A stretch of DNA of 64,000 nt. Origin: Pagrus major (Eukaryota; Chordata; Actinopteri; Spariformes; Sparidae). Where the stretch lies: assembly GCF_040436345.1 (NCBI RefSeq), contig NC_133235.1, forward strand, positions 23,026,660 through 23,090,659, written 5' to 3'. Of this stretch, positions 25,753-37,638 are shown in pieces. Numbering within the stretch: position 1 is the first letter of the stretch; every line of letters begins with the position of its first letter. The position numbers and the translations under genes are program-made. Below the pieces are notes generated by a model. It was not told the origin of the DNA. It made no database searches and worked only from the letters and a program-made list of their open reading frames with translations.

Positions 25753-26561
25753 TTAAAGGAAAGTTAACAGATAAGGTCACCCAAAAAGTCATTATCCTGC
25801 CCCCAGTCGGAAAGTCGGGTGAAGTTTTGTCGTTCTCTGGATCTGGATCCTAACTTGATTTGAAAAGACGTTATTTATCCACTTTTTAAAGCTGAAATCT
25901 TCACTTTAGCTGCTAAGCTAAATGCATTAGCGTGCACCCCATCTGAAGTGGGGTTGGGCCGATGGATGATGCCAACGTCCATCGCCGATGGCTGACAGCT
26001 ATCATAACACTGTGATCTACAAAACGCCCCACCAGAGAGAGAATAAAGTGGTGTGTCCCTTCAGAGCTGCTGTAAGGCAAGAATTGTTGGTGTTTGTGAC
26101 ATGTGGGAGAGAAAATGAAGCTTATGTTGCCGCTCAATGCACATACGTTACGTCTCATTTGTTGTACCATTTATTATTTGCTAATTAAATCAGCTAGGTT
26201 AGGGGTGTGGGCAGCTGTTAATGTGTTTCTTTCAATCGATCCGTTGTTATTCAAGTTTTCATAGCTTAGCTTCCTTAATATCGCTAGCTGGCTAACTTTG
26301 TTTCAAGCATCTGAGGCTGAAAACAGCTAAGTTATTGACAAGCAAGTATAAACCTGGCACGCAGATGTATGTCGGTAGTAACAGGGTATAGTTTTCTATA
26401 CTGGGTGGGACAGGGAGGAAACAGCAGTAATGGCAACACTGAGGGGATACACTGCCTGAAATTCAGGTACACATATTACAAAACTTCCTCCGACTTTCCA
26501 CAGGCATGAGGGTGAGAAGATAATGACTAAATTTAAATTTTTGGGTGAACTTATCCTTTAA
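25753..26561. mobile_element. MITE with TTAA ends, 809 bp
   Basis: The left end TTAAAGGAAAGTT...GTCACCCAAAAAGTCATTATC pairs with the right end, whose reverse complement reads TTAAAGGATAAGTTCACCCA then AAAATT...AGTCATTATC. The match continues into GGAAAGTCGG...GAAGTTTTGT for over 90 bp of arm. This terminus ('aaaggaatagttcacccaaaaatg') is among the commonest in fish genomes. The interior (about 25,910-26,360) carries unrelated sequence including TTGGGCCGATGGATGATGCC. No transposase frame. Confidence 0.75.
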
Positions 26562-27307
26562 TGTTGTTGTGAAACTACAGGAACAATGCTCCCACTATCC
26601 AACAGTGTACACAGTTGCATGTAAATGTGCTGTTCACATTGTTCTGTATGCACCATTGCTCATTACAAATGTATTGGCTGTAGACGAGCAGTGTATGAAA
26701 AGAGCTGTAAATGCCAAGAATTTAATCTTAGGTGAGAGAATATTGCTTTGGGACCCATGTGACCTATAATACTTTATGCCCCCAAAACAAGATCAGCACT
26801 GAGAAACGGCACACAAAATGCCAAATGTCACTACAAATGTACCTGTACAGTTCACTGATGACCTTTCACATCTAATCTTTAAGTCTTAAGAACAAAACGA
26901 CAATCACATTCTTCAGGCGAGCCCTCTCGAAATCACCGCCGACAGCTGAGGTTTCCGTAAACCAGAGTAACAGTGAAAGATAAATGTTTCTGTTTGATTT
27001 CTACATGAAAACTTGTCAATAATGCCCCACGTTAAGAACAAAGACCTGTAGGAAAACAGCACGAGAGAGGTAGGAAATTGAATTCCAAAACCTATGATCC
27101 ACAAATACTCGGATGTTTCATTAACTTTGCATGCTAATTACCAGTTGGCTGCACAGCAAGAAAATCAAAAGCATACTGTTGACGACTTGTCACGACCAGA
27201 GATATGGCACTACGTAAACTAGAGGACACAATCACACTCAGCAAGCCCTAGACCCAGAAGGATATTTACACTGCCAGCACTCCGGCCTTGAGAGAGTTTG
27301 TGTGCTG

Positions 27308-27931
27308 CTAGGTGACCACCTCTTCACGTGGCAGGTTGAGCCTCACCTCCCCTCCTGCTGCTGTGGAGGCTGAGTAGACTGCGGTGGCGGAAACAGAAGA
27401 AGGGCCGTTGCTCTCCATCATGGTGAAGAGCTTGCAGGGCCCTGGTAGAGCCGCATCGGGAGATTCCTTTTCTGGGCTGGACGCCTGGGATGATCCGGGG
27501 GAGGATGTGGGGCTGAGCTGCACAGCTGTGGTATCCTGCAGCGTGTGCTCGCTGGTCTCTATTTCAAACGCCGCCCCACCCGCCAGCCCACCGTGTCCCA
27601 TCAGCCCCGTGCCCCTGCCTCCCACCTTCGACCTCCGTGAGCTGTGAGGAGGAGGAAGGCGGCTGCACACGCAACAGGCCCCGAAAAAGGAGAAGGCCAC
27701 CAGCAGCAGGATAGGTCCGATGATGATCGGGGGATTGGCTGAAGGCACCAGTGTGCTGAAGGCGAACGCTCCCACCAGGGTGATGTTGAGTCCAGCCAGC
27801 ATGATGCATAGGCCACAGGCGCAGCAGAGCGCCGGAGAGGGCAGGCCATGAGGGCGAGACTTCCTCCTCGTCTTCTTCTGGGGCTCCTTTTTAGGTACAG
27901 GGGTGCCAGTGTTTCTGTCGGTGATGACCAT
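27308..27931 (-). CDS. tmem275: Transmembrane protein 275 (two-pass)
   Basis: One uninterrupted coding exon. The favoured start (ATG at 27,931, giving MVITDRNTG) yields 207 residues. An in-frame upstream ATG at 28,009 would add 26, but an acceptor-like CACAG/AGG at about 27,959 suggests that stretch may be 5' UTR or intron. Seen: a basic N-tail (KKEPQKKTRRK), hydrophobic segment 1 (LCCACGLCIMLAGLNITLVG and onward), a short Pro-rich loop (PSANPP), hydrophobic segment 2 (IIIGPILLLVAFSFFGACCV), then a Ser/Pro-rich cytosolic-looking tail of about 115 residues. Cysteines cluster at the edges of both helices. The LPSPALCCACGLC...GPxLLLVAF pattern fits TMEM275, a vertebrate protein of unknown role. 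Being next to kncn, as in human, supports this. Family assignment is from memory. Confidence 0.72.
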   Translation of the reverse strand: MVITDRNTGTPVPKKEPQKKTRRKSRPHGLPSPALCCACGLCIMLAGLNITLVGAFAFSTLVPSANPPIIIGPILLLVAFSFFGACCVCSRLPPPHSSRRSKVGGRGTGLMGHGGLAGGAAFEIETSEHTLQDTTAVQLSPTSSPGSSQASSPEKESPDAALPGPCKLFTMMESNGPSSVSATAVYSASTAAGGEVRLNLPREEVVT

Positions 27932-28254
27932 GTCTTCACCTCCAGGCTCTCTCTTCCTCTGTGTTGTCAGATCTCCCCGTGTCTCAGTCCGAACTCTTCC
28001 CCATGGCAACGTTTAAATAAATTCACAGCCAGGAAACATCTTTGTCTGTGAAATGACAACACATGACAGCTGTAATAAAAATAAACTCATTATGCTGCTC
28101 TTGTTCTATGCACTAGTATCAGTCTGTGTAATGATCATGGTGGGCAAGTGTCCTCTCTGAGAGGATCTCTGTGTAATCCATCAGTGAACTCTGAACATTC
28201 ATCACTCTGCTACTCCTGCACGATATAAATATCATAACAATGTTTTTAAGTATA

Positions 28255-28960
28255 ATTACATCCACCAAGGAGGTTATGTTTTCGCCCTTGTCCGTTTGTT
28301 TTTTGGTTGGTTGGTTTGTCAGCAGGATTACACAAAAACTACTGAATGGATTTCCACCAAACTTGGATGGAGGATGAGTCTCAGCTCAGAATAGACCCCT
28401 TTAACTTTTGGTCCAGATCCGGATAAAAGTGACGGATCCAGGATTTTTTTTTTTTGAGATATTTGTGATTTGAGATTTTTTTTAAATCAGGTGTATTTAT
28501 GTGTCCAGTATCTATAAGTGAGGACAATTTGATGCGAATCCAAATAAAAAATAGGATGTAGCTTATTTAAATGTTTTATTTAAAATTGGCAGAGGTATAC
28601 GCTCTACTGAGTGCTATTCTAGTTTTACTGTTTCATGTGAAACTCGAAAGGCACTCAGTAGAGCATGTACCTCCACCAAGGCCTAACATTCCCCTTTTCT
28701 ACTCAACAAGATCAATGAATTATTCCCTGAGAAACTGAAACAATGTTAAAGAAAGTGAGGTGGAAAATCCTGGATCTGCCCCTTTTTATTGGATCCACAC
28801 CAAAAGTTAACCGGGTCTATTCTGGGCCGAGACTCATCCTCCATCCAAGTTTCGTGGAAATCTGTTGAGTAGTTTTTGTGTAATCCTGGTAACAAACCAA
28901 CCAAGGAATGAACATGGGTGAAAAAAACATATTGAAACAAACAATAACAGAGCAACAGTT
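28255..28960. repeat. Head-to-head pair of dispersed repeats
   Basis: A plus-oriented copy (about 28,255-28,625) has CCACCAAGGAGGTTATGTTT, TCAGCAGGATTACACAAAAA and GTATACGCTCTACTGAGTGC. A minus-oriented copy (about 28,650-28,960) has CACTCAGTAGAGCATGTACC, ATCCTGGATCTGCCCCTTTT and TTTTTGTGTAATCCTGGTAA. Together they form an imperfect palindrome of about 700 bp with a short unpaired centre, a few hundred bases upstream of tmem275. Confidence 0.75.
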
Positions 28961-29978
28961 GAGCGGTATGAGTAGTCATGATTACATGATAACTAAGCCT
29001 CAGTGTAAATTAGATGCATGCACCCCATGACTCTTGCGTCACCATTTTTAAAAAGTACTAAGCTGCTACTCAATAATTAAACATGATTGATCAGAATCAA
29101 TCTTATAGCCTTTAAGATCATGTCTCGTGAAGTAAAATGTGTGCAATCGCACTGCAGCTGCTTCATTCGTGCCAACGAGGCCACTGGAGGAAAAGCATTT
29201 CAGTATTTATTTGCAATCAGATCAACCCCTTTTATTCCAACAAAGGCACAGAGGAGGATATCTTCTGTAAATGTGTGTATCAGTAAACATATGAGCTCAG
29301 ATATGTCACAAACAGGAGCTTTAATTGCTAAGAAATGTATCCTTGCTGCACTGATGTGTTGCATTCCTGAAAAATTAAACGGTGAAGAAAAAAAAAAAAA
29401 AAAAAAAGATCTTACCCTTCATGTCGACACACTGAAGGTCTTTCCATGGTTTTCATCAGATTTTCACCGAGATTCCCCAAAATCTAATTACCGCCTGTAA
29501 TTACTGAGAGGCTGAGAGGACGCAGAGACACCAAACGAGGGATTTTCATCCTGCTTTCGTAGCTTCGCAGCCCTGAGGGCACAAGTCATGACAGCCATTC
29601 AATCAGAGGCGGGCGGAAACACACATGAGTGGAGGCGATCCGACCTGCTGAGGACGATTAAATCCGAGGGGAGAGGCAAGAACACTTAGGTGAGATGGCA
29701 TTTCCCTCCGAGCCGAGCCGAGCCGACACGGCGGCGCGCTGCTCCTGATGTGGACCGAGACGCGCGGAGCACCTGACAGGTCGTCCTTCAGCGGAAATGG
29801 AGGGAAGCCGCTAAAACATGCGAGGCGTCATCTCTCCGGCAGACGGTGTGAAGTCCACATGTTTCATTATTTCATGTGTGATCCGCCGCGCAGAGCCTCG
29901 ACCCTCCTCTGTGGACCTCTGAGGCGACTGTCCTGCCTCCTCCTCCTCCTCACACGTCCATCCTTCACTGTTCAACCT

Positions 29979-30011
<33 letters not shown>

Positions 30012-30180
30012 CTCACCAGCTCACCTTTACTCAGGCTACTTGTTGCTTATTTTTATTTAAAAGGTAACTCCACCAATCTTACCCAGTAAAGTGTAAAGTC
30101 TTGGAGAGTGGAAAAAGTAGGATAAAACCTTTTGTGGCTCCAGAATCTTGAATCTGATTAATTCACTCCAGTTTATGTCT
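28961..30180. other. Upstream region with GC-rich island
   Basis: Contains an A19-type run at about 29,390-29,407 and a GC/CpG-rich patch at about 29,640-29,960 with GAGCCGAGCCGAGCCGACAC and GGCGGCGCGCTGC. It is followed by a (TG)n tract at 29,980-30,010. The island is a reasonable candidate for the tmem275 promoter or first exon on the minus strand, but no transcription start can be fixed from sequence. Confidence 0.35.
29980..30010. repeat. (TG)n microsatellite
   Basis: About fifteen TG units. Confidence 0.9.
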
Positions 30181-30870
30181 CTCAGTGGTTATGTTGCATT
30201 GTGGGTAATGTAGGCGCCAGGTCTGACAAAGGAATAAGAATGTTTAACCCTTTTCAACCAAAGCAATTCAAGTGCTGGTTCAGAGCCAGTGCCTGCTCTG
30301 GAACCAACACTTTGCCGGTCTGGAACAAAGAACCGCTTACGGGTTATGACCACCATGTTTAACTGGTGTAGCGTGTTCTGACCAAAACCCCCAGGATGAG
30401 CACAAGGCTTTAAAGCCAGTTTTCCTAGTGGCCAAACCGTGTAAGTACATCGTGACGTGACGCACTGGGGCCCAAAAACAGTTCTTCCCATTAACAAACA
30501 TGGTGAAGAAGCCTCTTAAAAACGGTGGATACATTTTTTTTCCACGGGACAATAAACCAAAGATTTTTTCGATGGATGCTAAATCGAAGCAACAGTATAC
30601 AGGTATGCAGTGACTGAATGATGTGACTCTATAGTGGCTCTCGTGCCCGTGGAAAAGCAAACCGGTTCTTAGAAGGTTCCCCTGTTGAACAAAATCTGGT
30701 CCGGCACTAGCACCAGCCCAGAACCAGCACTTGGTACACTTTTGGTTGTGTGAGATATCTCTGGTTCTGCTGTATCACATTTGTTTTTAAGCTGTTCAAC
30801 AGTGTTATAGGATGACAATACCAGACACCTACATTACCCACAATGCAATGTAACCACTGAGTGACATCAC
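30181..30870. mobile_element. Inverted-repeat element nested in another
   Basis: The outer arms TCAGTGGTTATGTTGCATTG/TGGGTAATGTAGG (30,182-30,216) and their near-complement CCTACATTACCCACAATGCA/ATGTAACCACTGA (30,828-30,862) pair almost perfectly. Inside them is a second inverted repeat: TTTTCAACCAAAGCAATTCA/AGTGCTGGTTCAGAGCC at about 30,250 and the complementary CCCAGAACCAGCACTTGGTA/CACTTTTGGTTG at about 30,716. This looks like one fish palindromic element inserted into another. Neither shows a transposase. Confidence 0.65.
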
Positions 30871-33622
30871 TGGAGGCCATTTATGTGATTGCATGCAGCT
30901 TCCTCTGTGGCCCCAAAATACTACTTTTTCCCACATATGCAGTAAAACTCTCCATTGTGACTATTAGTTGACATTTTATTGACTAATTGATTAATTGTAA
31001 ACAATATCTGTGGATAAATTTGGCCAGTGCATTCTCTTTTGCTCAGACATGATTGGTAAATACTTTGATGGACGTCGATATCTCTTTAAATTAAACGGAA
31101 AACGTGGATGTGGCTGCGAAACCTTTCAGGGTGATTGGGAAAATGTGTTCTTTGTGGGTGATTTGGGTGGACTGACCCTTTAAATGTTCCTAGTTCTGGT
31201 TTTAAGGTGAGGTCCGGGGTCTTTCACTGCCATTTGACAAGTGCATGCTGGGATAGGTAACTGGGTGCCATTGTTTACCTCCGCACAGACACAGAGGGAT
31301 TGAGGGATTGAGGCACTGTGATCCGAGGCCTGACAATCAAACGGCTGGTTGTCATCAAGGCGCCGCCGCCTCCTCGGGCTCCCGTCGCCTACATTATTCA
31401 GCCTCGCAGCACGTCACAGTTTTTGTCAGAGCACAGCATTCTTCCCCACGCCACTTCCCATGCAGCCTCCATCCTGCTCGTGCTGTCCTGAATATCAATG
31501 TATTATGTTTCTCTGCGGGGGTGCAGTTCACTGTATGCTGGCAAAAGAAGTAGCTGTTTGTATGTCTGCCTGTTCACATGCATGTAGTACAATTAGTTTT
31601 GCTCATGACAAAATCCAAGCAGGGATACTTGAGCTGAAGAGCGTACGAGTCCCTTCATCACATAACGACCGTAATAATTTCCTAATTGCTGGCTGAGAAC
31701 ATTGTGCGTTGATGAGATGAGCTGCACACAAGTGGGACCACTGGGCTTAATTTGCTTCACTCGGTGTCACGATGTATGAAAACACATTACTAACAATCAC
31801 AATTGCATCTTTGCAGATATTTATTAGAGCAAGTAAGCACAACTTCGCAAGCTGATCTCAACACACAGGACGAGCAGGTACAACAATTACACAAATCGGC
31901 GTCTTTTGTCCCACATTTGAAAGAAACGCAATGAACTAGATCAGTTGAATAATTCGTCTGGTCGTGTCAGGTCATGTGATGACGTCATGGCAGGTCTTGA
32001 TCGGAAGGTGTCTGTTTTAGTTTCCGTCTTGATAGGACATCTGGCATGTCTGAGGACGTCCTGCAACACACCACAGCATGACTCACGTAAGCAGGGAAAT
32101 AAAATAAAAACACCATGAAGGGACAAAAATGAAAACTTAGAAAATGATATGTTTGAAGGCATCAGTTTACAACGTCTTCCCTCCATTTATGACAAACTGA
32201 ATTATTTTATCCCCCTAAGTCGTCTGAAATCTGATATAACGCATTAAAATGAACCACAGCGAATGAATCCATTATTTATTTTTTAAAGAGTGAGACTTAA
32301 AACATTCTTGTAGTATTTGTTGACAAACGATATAGATCGGTAGACAGCAGTGTGGAAAAATTGTATAATATTACACTATTTTGATAAGTCCTCCAAATGA
32401 AATGAAACAACAAAACAGTAACATAAAATTCTATGTTTATTTCTTTTTTTTTAATCCGCCGCTGCAATTAATAAAATTTGGTTGGGTTGAAGATCTTGAA
32501 AGAAGAACTACTTGACTAAGAAGAGGGAAAGATGCCAGTCATGGTTCAAAGAAAACAATGTTGACTGACACTACCTCACAATTCACATGGCCGCTACAAG
32601 TTAAATGTTAAACATAGCAAACAAACGACTGATGCTGTTCTGGCCAGACAGCTCAAATAAGTGCTTCAGTCTATTATGAGCGAGAAATACATAGATAGTT
32701 TGTAAACTGAGAATAAACTTAGGCCAAGCGCTGACCCCTGCTGGATCACAAAGAGCTCTGAGACTTCAACTAAACCCTGTGTTAAACCTGCCACAGAGGC
32801 AGCACTTGACAAATAGCAGCAGGAGCCCACCCAGGGCTTATGTTGGATAATCTGATCTTCATGATTTTGGACATGTGTGTGTGCATGTATTTCTTTTAGA
32901 GGCACGATTGTGTATTTTATATTTTTCTACTAAGAATATTGTTCCTAAGCAATATTTTTGGATTAGTTTAATATGTTTTGGAGGAAATGTAATGCTTTTT
33001 TTTTTTAATCAGTGTTTCAATAAAACAATCATATTGAATATATGTGCACAGGGATGAAAATCTAATATCTAATATCAATGTTAGAGGTGACATAACATTT
33101 TTCTCAGGAGCTATTCCTGAAGGGAACACCAAAAGTATTGCCTCGGCTCTGGTTGCGAAGGATAAATACATTTCTACATTTGCTACTGTAAATACAGGCT
33201 AATGTTACTGTGGCACAGCAACCAGCTAACCACCAGCTAACATAAACTGACCTAAACTGGAGGTCAGCCACCAACGACAGACTCAGATTCCCACACGGAT
33301 ACCGTAGGCCTACCTGCATCATGCGCCACTGCTGACGGCTATGTATGTGCTTTTATTGTATTTTATTAATATCACTGAAATTACATGGTTGTGTTTACGC
33401 CGATATATTGGGAAGGACAAATAATATTTTTCCCAGGATGGGATTTACACCTATTTATCTGCAAAATGTTATTATTTTTCTCTCAACCTTAACGTAACAA
33501 AAGCTGAATAATGTGAAATTACGTTTAGGGACTTAAAATTACTTTAAAGATTAGGGACGCATTATGATCTTTAAGGTAACAATCGGACTCAACTCCACCT
33601 CTCCATCCTGCTCATCCTGCCC
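30871..33622. other. Gap between tmem275 and kncn
   Basis: A partial MITE end (GGGTGGACTGACCCTTTAAA, near 31,164) is visible, followed by a GC-rich patch at 31,330-31,520. That patch could be a regulatory element or a 5' exon of tmem275; it encodes nothing recognisable. The rest is AT-rich with no supported exon. Confidence 0.4.
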
Positions 33623-33628
33623 TTTATT
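33623..33628 (-). terminator. kncn: Poly(A) signal of kncn
   Basis: TTTATT on the plus strand gives AATAAA on the minus strand, 27 bases past the kinocilin stop codon at 33,656. This is close but plausible, and it marks a short 3' UTR. Confidence 0.6.
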
Positions 33629-33655
33629 GCACTCTGTGAACATCACATCGTCACA

Positions 33656-36600
33656 TCACCTCTTGCTCTTGTGTGTAAGTCCCTCAACTACATTAACTTC
33701 ATATGAACATAAATCACAGGATATAACACTGGTCTCATACCCCTCCTCTGGGTTGGTCTCCGCCATTGGTCCGCCCTCCACAAAGGTTCCCATTCGACTC
33801 TTCGACCGCTCCAGGTTGAGCTGACTCTGAGTTCCTGCCAAGAGCAAAGGAGAGCAGATAAACACTGCAGCATTCATTACAACATGACATGTTTCACCAG
33901 TCTGTGGAAATCTGAGAGCTGTACTTAGACAGTGCATTACGATTTGTAATTACAGTACATTGCTGTATGCTGCTAATATAGAGTTTATTTTGGCCTTGAT
34001 TTTTCCATGAACTGACATTTGTATGAAAATGTCCACAAGGAGTTAGTAAGTGTCTCTTGTCTCTTGTTTTTCTTCATAAAGTAGTTATGAAAAAAGAAAC
34101 TGTGCCTTTTTTGTTGCTATTCAACTGCACCCCATGAGGAATTAGAGAGATGACTGATAATCTGCAATAACCACCTAGACACAACACCTCTCTCCCTGGT
34201 GTTAACTATTAGCTCTCCAGTGTGCACACTGGTGTCAGATTTGTCATCAACAAATAACAGACATGATGGCTCACGGCTGAGCGCAGTATCTGATGTTATA
34301 TGATAGCTACACATGCTTGGCTGCCACTCTGCTGAAGCATTAAGAAAAGGCAGGCTCGCTCACGCACTCACTCACCTTCTCTTCTTATTGTCTCTATGGG
34401 TTGATCAGGAGCCGGGTTGGCTGGTGTGGGGTGCACTCTGAAGTTTCCTGGGAAATGTTTATATTAATCACAGAATGATATCATGCGATGAAACAAAAAG
34501 ATTTTAAAGTGAAGTTAAACTGGCAACAGACTTATTTTCTGCTTTAAGTTATAATTCTGAAGTAAATGCTGATTGCACAGTGTAATGGCTGAAGCACAAT
34601 GACACCACCCGCGTATAGATCCAAAACAGGAAGAGGCATTGCTTTCCCCGGTCGCTATCCTCAGGTAACGGTGGGATAACTAGAAGAACCCCGCTGATGG
34701 AGGAGGTTAAGAAGGTGAAGACGGAAAGTGATAGAAACCGAGGTAAAACAAGAGTGAACGAACAGGCATTCACTCGATGGAGAGCGCTGGGGTTGTGTCA
34801 AAATCTGTTCCCCTGTTGATATGTTTCCAGGTTTCCCCTTCTACTTGATCAGTAAGTAACAAAACCTGCCTTTTTCATACAACCCGAAGTTTAACTCCTT
34901 TTCACAGAACTGAGATCGAGGTTTCTTGTTTCCAGGCTGCTAGCGGTAGCCATGTTGCTGACGTGTTTGCGACAGCGGTGCCAACAGAAATGGCACAAAG
35001 AAACTCTGAGAGGTTGACAAGTTATAAAGTTGTCTACTTACACTTTGAATTTAAAAGTATTTAAATTGAATTTTCAGATAATAAATATATCAAACAACTT
35101 ACCAAAGGATGGAAGAATATGGTTGATGTTCAGCCAGGCTTTGATGAAGGGGTAGATCGATATGAGCAGGCCTGGACAGCAGACAGCATTGTTAATTTGA
35201 CAAACGATATAAAAACACTGCTTTTGCTACAGTTTCCTAATCACTGTTGGTTGTAGGGTTGGGTGTCGTAACTCAATACCTTTAAGGTATCGACCCAAAT
35301 AACTCAGTATCAAGTAGTATCAAAACGTATCCAGTCAAACCATACTTACACTTGATCCTTTTTGTACCCAGATCGAAAACAGAAAATACTATTTCTGTGG
35401 TTTTGCTTGCAATCAATCACCACAAGCATTCTTAGATTTAATGCGACGTGTGAAGTCGGTGAAGTCGAGCGCGGTGTGTTTGACAGAGCTGACTAATTTG
35501 AACACTTTCGAAATGTATTTGTGTAAAAACCTTTTGGATTCACATGATGGTTATGGAGAAAAGTATTACGTTGATATCTGTATCACTTTACAGATCGGTA
35601 CTGGTATCGTATTTTTTTAACGACACCCAGCCTTAATTGGTTGAATACATAAGACGTAGTAGACGACAATCAATCATATTTATTCTTTGCCCTGAAAATA
35701 TTGCGCACTGCAGACTGTAAGAAAAGATATCAAATTCCACTGTGGCACAGAAGCACAAATCTAATCACTTGCATTTCCTCATTTATCGCAATCTGCTAAT
35801 TTTATTTTCTCATAGATACATAAATTGCCTGTGAGTCACACAAGAAGATTGAAAAACTCTCTTCTTCTTTATAGAAGTTCTCATACTTGAAGACACCACG
35901 ACCAACAATGAGATTGTTTGATCTAATAGCCTTCAGATTATTTTTAGTGTAGCAGATAGAGAGTGTGATGTTCCTTCCTGTTCAACTTGAAGTACAAAGT
36001 AATATCTGAACCGCGGGGCTTGTGTGCCTCTCAGTGGCACTCTGCTCCAATTCAACTCAGTTATTGATTTCCCTTACAACCCACAAAAGCTGGTATTAAA
36101 CCCTGGCAGGTCCTGCGGGTGGCTGTGATGCATGTATGTGCTTAAAATGTCATGAAACTGCAGAGGGAGTGAAAAGGATCTGCCGAGAACACTCTGTTCA
36201 TACTCATTAGTCAGCCTATGTGTTGGAGGAGGCATCAAGGCACATAAGCCCCAAAACACATAATTAGATGCTGCTTATCTGCACAAGTGCTGCCAAAGTG
36301 AGTGTCTCTGTCAAGCTGCTGTGCACAGTTTTGATTTGCCAAATTCTCGTGTACATTAGAGAGACAGACTCATTATTGAAAGCTGATCAAATCATCAGTG
36401 AGAATACCTTTCACGTTATCAATGCATGCTAATGTTGGCGCCTCGTATGAAACGGCGGTGCACTTTGCTGTTTCTTTCCTTCCAGCAAAGCAGTTTTATC
36501 TTGGCAGTGCAACTAGTCAGGCTGTCAGCCGGTTCCAGTTACACTGTTGTATCAAGTGATCAAAGGGTGTGTTTTTCAAGAACGGTGGATGGAAAATGTC

Positions 36601-37578
36601 ACAGACCACAGATCTTTCATCTGAAGTTTTGATATACAGTTATAAAGGCATTTTTTAAAATAAAGCCAGACAAAACTCTGATGAGATTTTTTTAAGCCTT
36701 GTGCTTTGTTGACGTAAGTTTTGTTTCTTCGTTGTTTGGCGTCTTGCAGATCTCACTGCTGCATGCATGAAAGTAATCAGTCTCTTTTCACCTCTATCAA
36801 AACCATAAATATAGAAAAGTATCATTTTTATATGTTTAATGAGCTATGCTTGAAAAAAGATGGATTCTTTTTGTTTTCCAGTAACTCATCAACAAAGACA
36901 TGTAGAGTAGCTTATCACACATGGTGATGCAACGTAATGTTTGGATTTAAACTAATTTGAGAGGCCCACAAATCAAAAGCTAGATAACAAGTTTTCCTCC
37001 CTGGTTAAATATGCTGATCACAGCCACACACACAGCATACTCCCGCCACCTACCAAGCGGAGTATATGCTACCTATTTAATGTACAAACAAGCAGGTATT
37101 GGACATTATGGTCATTATTGATGGATATAAAAAACTAAATTTAAGATGTTTTAAGACAAAGAGACTGTGATTGTATTTAACGAACAACTTAAACAAAAGC
37201 AATTTTGATAAATTAGAAAAAGTCATTAAGTATTAAGGTAAGGTAAGGTAAGGTAAGTTTTTTAAGAGGGGAGGGCCCCCAATCAGACCATCACGGTTTA
37301 TCCACTATTACACAAACTAATCCTTAATCAATATTCAGTGACATTACAGAAATAGACTCGTCTCTGGCTTTAGAAACTCAACTTCTAACAGTTACTTAAA
37401 ATCTTTCCTACAACTTTCAAACACACTCACCGAGGCCTCCCGCTCCCAGGAAGATACCTCCTACAGCATCAGCATCACACTCTCTGGACACCCCAATGAT
37501 GATGCAGCCCGCCACAATGCTGAGCAGGGCCGCGCCCACCCGTAGCCCATGGTACTCCCCGACGCTGACGGGGTTCAT
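33656..37578 (-). CDS. kncn: Kinocilin, four coding exons
   Basis: Coding exons on the minus strand: 37,578-37,431, 35,171-35,103, 34,447-34,376 and 33,834-33,656. All donors are GT and all acceptors AG. Each junction leaves one base, so the joined frame (148+69+72+179 nt) is 155 codons plus stop. Exon 1 gives MNPVSVGEYHGLRVG followed by a hydrophobic stretch with AGCIIIGVS and GGIFLGAGGLG. Exon 2 gives LLISIYPFIKAWLNINHILP. Exon 3 starts GNFRVHPTP. These match mammalian kinocilin (AGSIIIGIS, GGVFIGAAVLGLL, YPFLKARFNLDHILPTIG, LRIHPHP) in order and spacing. Two hydrophobic segments predict a small two-pass membrane protein; in mouse it lies at the kinocilium and apical microtubules of hair cells. 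The C-terminus is longer than in human (about 124 residues) and does not resemble it. Both coding neighbours are plausible for the locus. A (CA)n tract lies about 30 bp upstream of the ATG. Confidence 0.87.
35254..35635. mobile_element. hAT-like MITE in kncn intron 1
   Basis: The terminal inverted repeats are TAGGGTTGGGTGTCGT (35,254) and ACGACACCCAGCCTTA (ending 35,635), 14 of 16 paired. It is flanked by a direct repeat TTGGTTG at 35,247-35,253 and 35,637-35,643, or 7 of 8 matching if counted as an 8-bp duplication, the size hAT elements make. The interior has GATCGGTACTGGTATCG. No transposase, so non-autonomous. It lies about 80 bp from the exon 2 acceptor of kncn. Confidence 0.75.
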
Positions 37579-37608
37579 TCAGCAGGTGGAGGCCCCCCAC
37601 CTGCCCTT

Positions 37609-37638
37609 CACACACACACACACACACACACGCACACA
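37609..37638. repeat. (CA)n microsatellite next to kncn start
   Basis: About fifteen CA units, one interrupted by CG, beginning 31 bp upstream of the kinocilin ATG on its minus strand, thus in the 5' UTR or core promoter. Confidence 0.85.

Noticed and set aside
27384-27647. Plus-strand frame opposite tmem275
   Set aside because: Shadow of the GC-rich tmem275 coding sequence.
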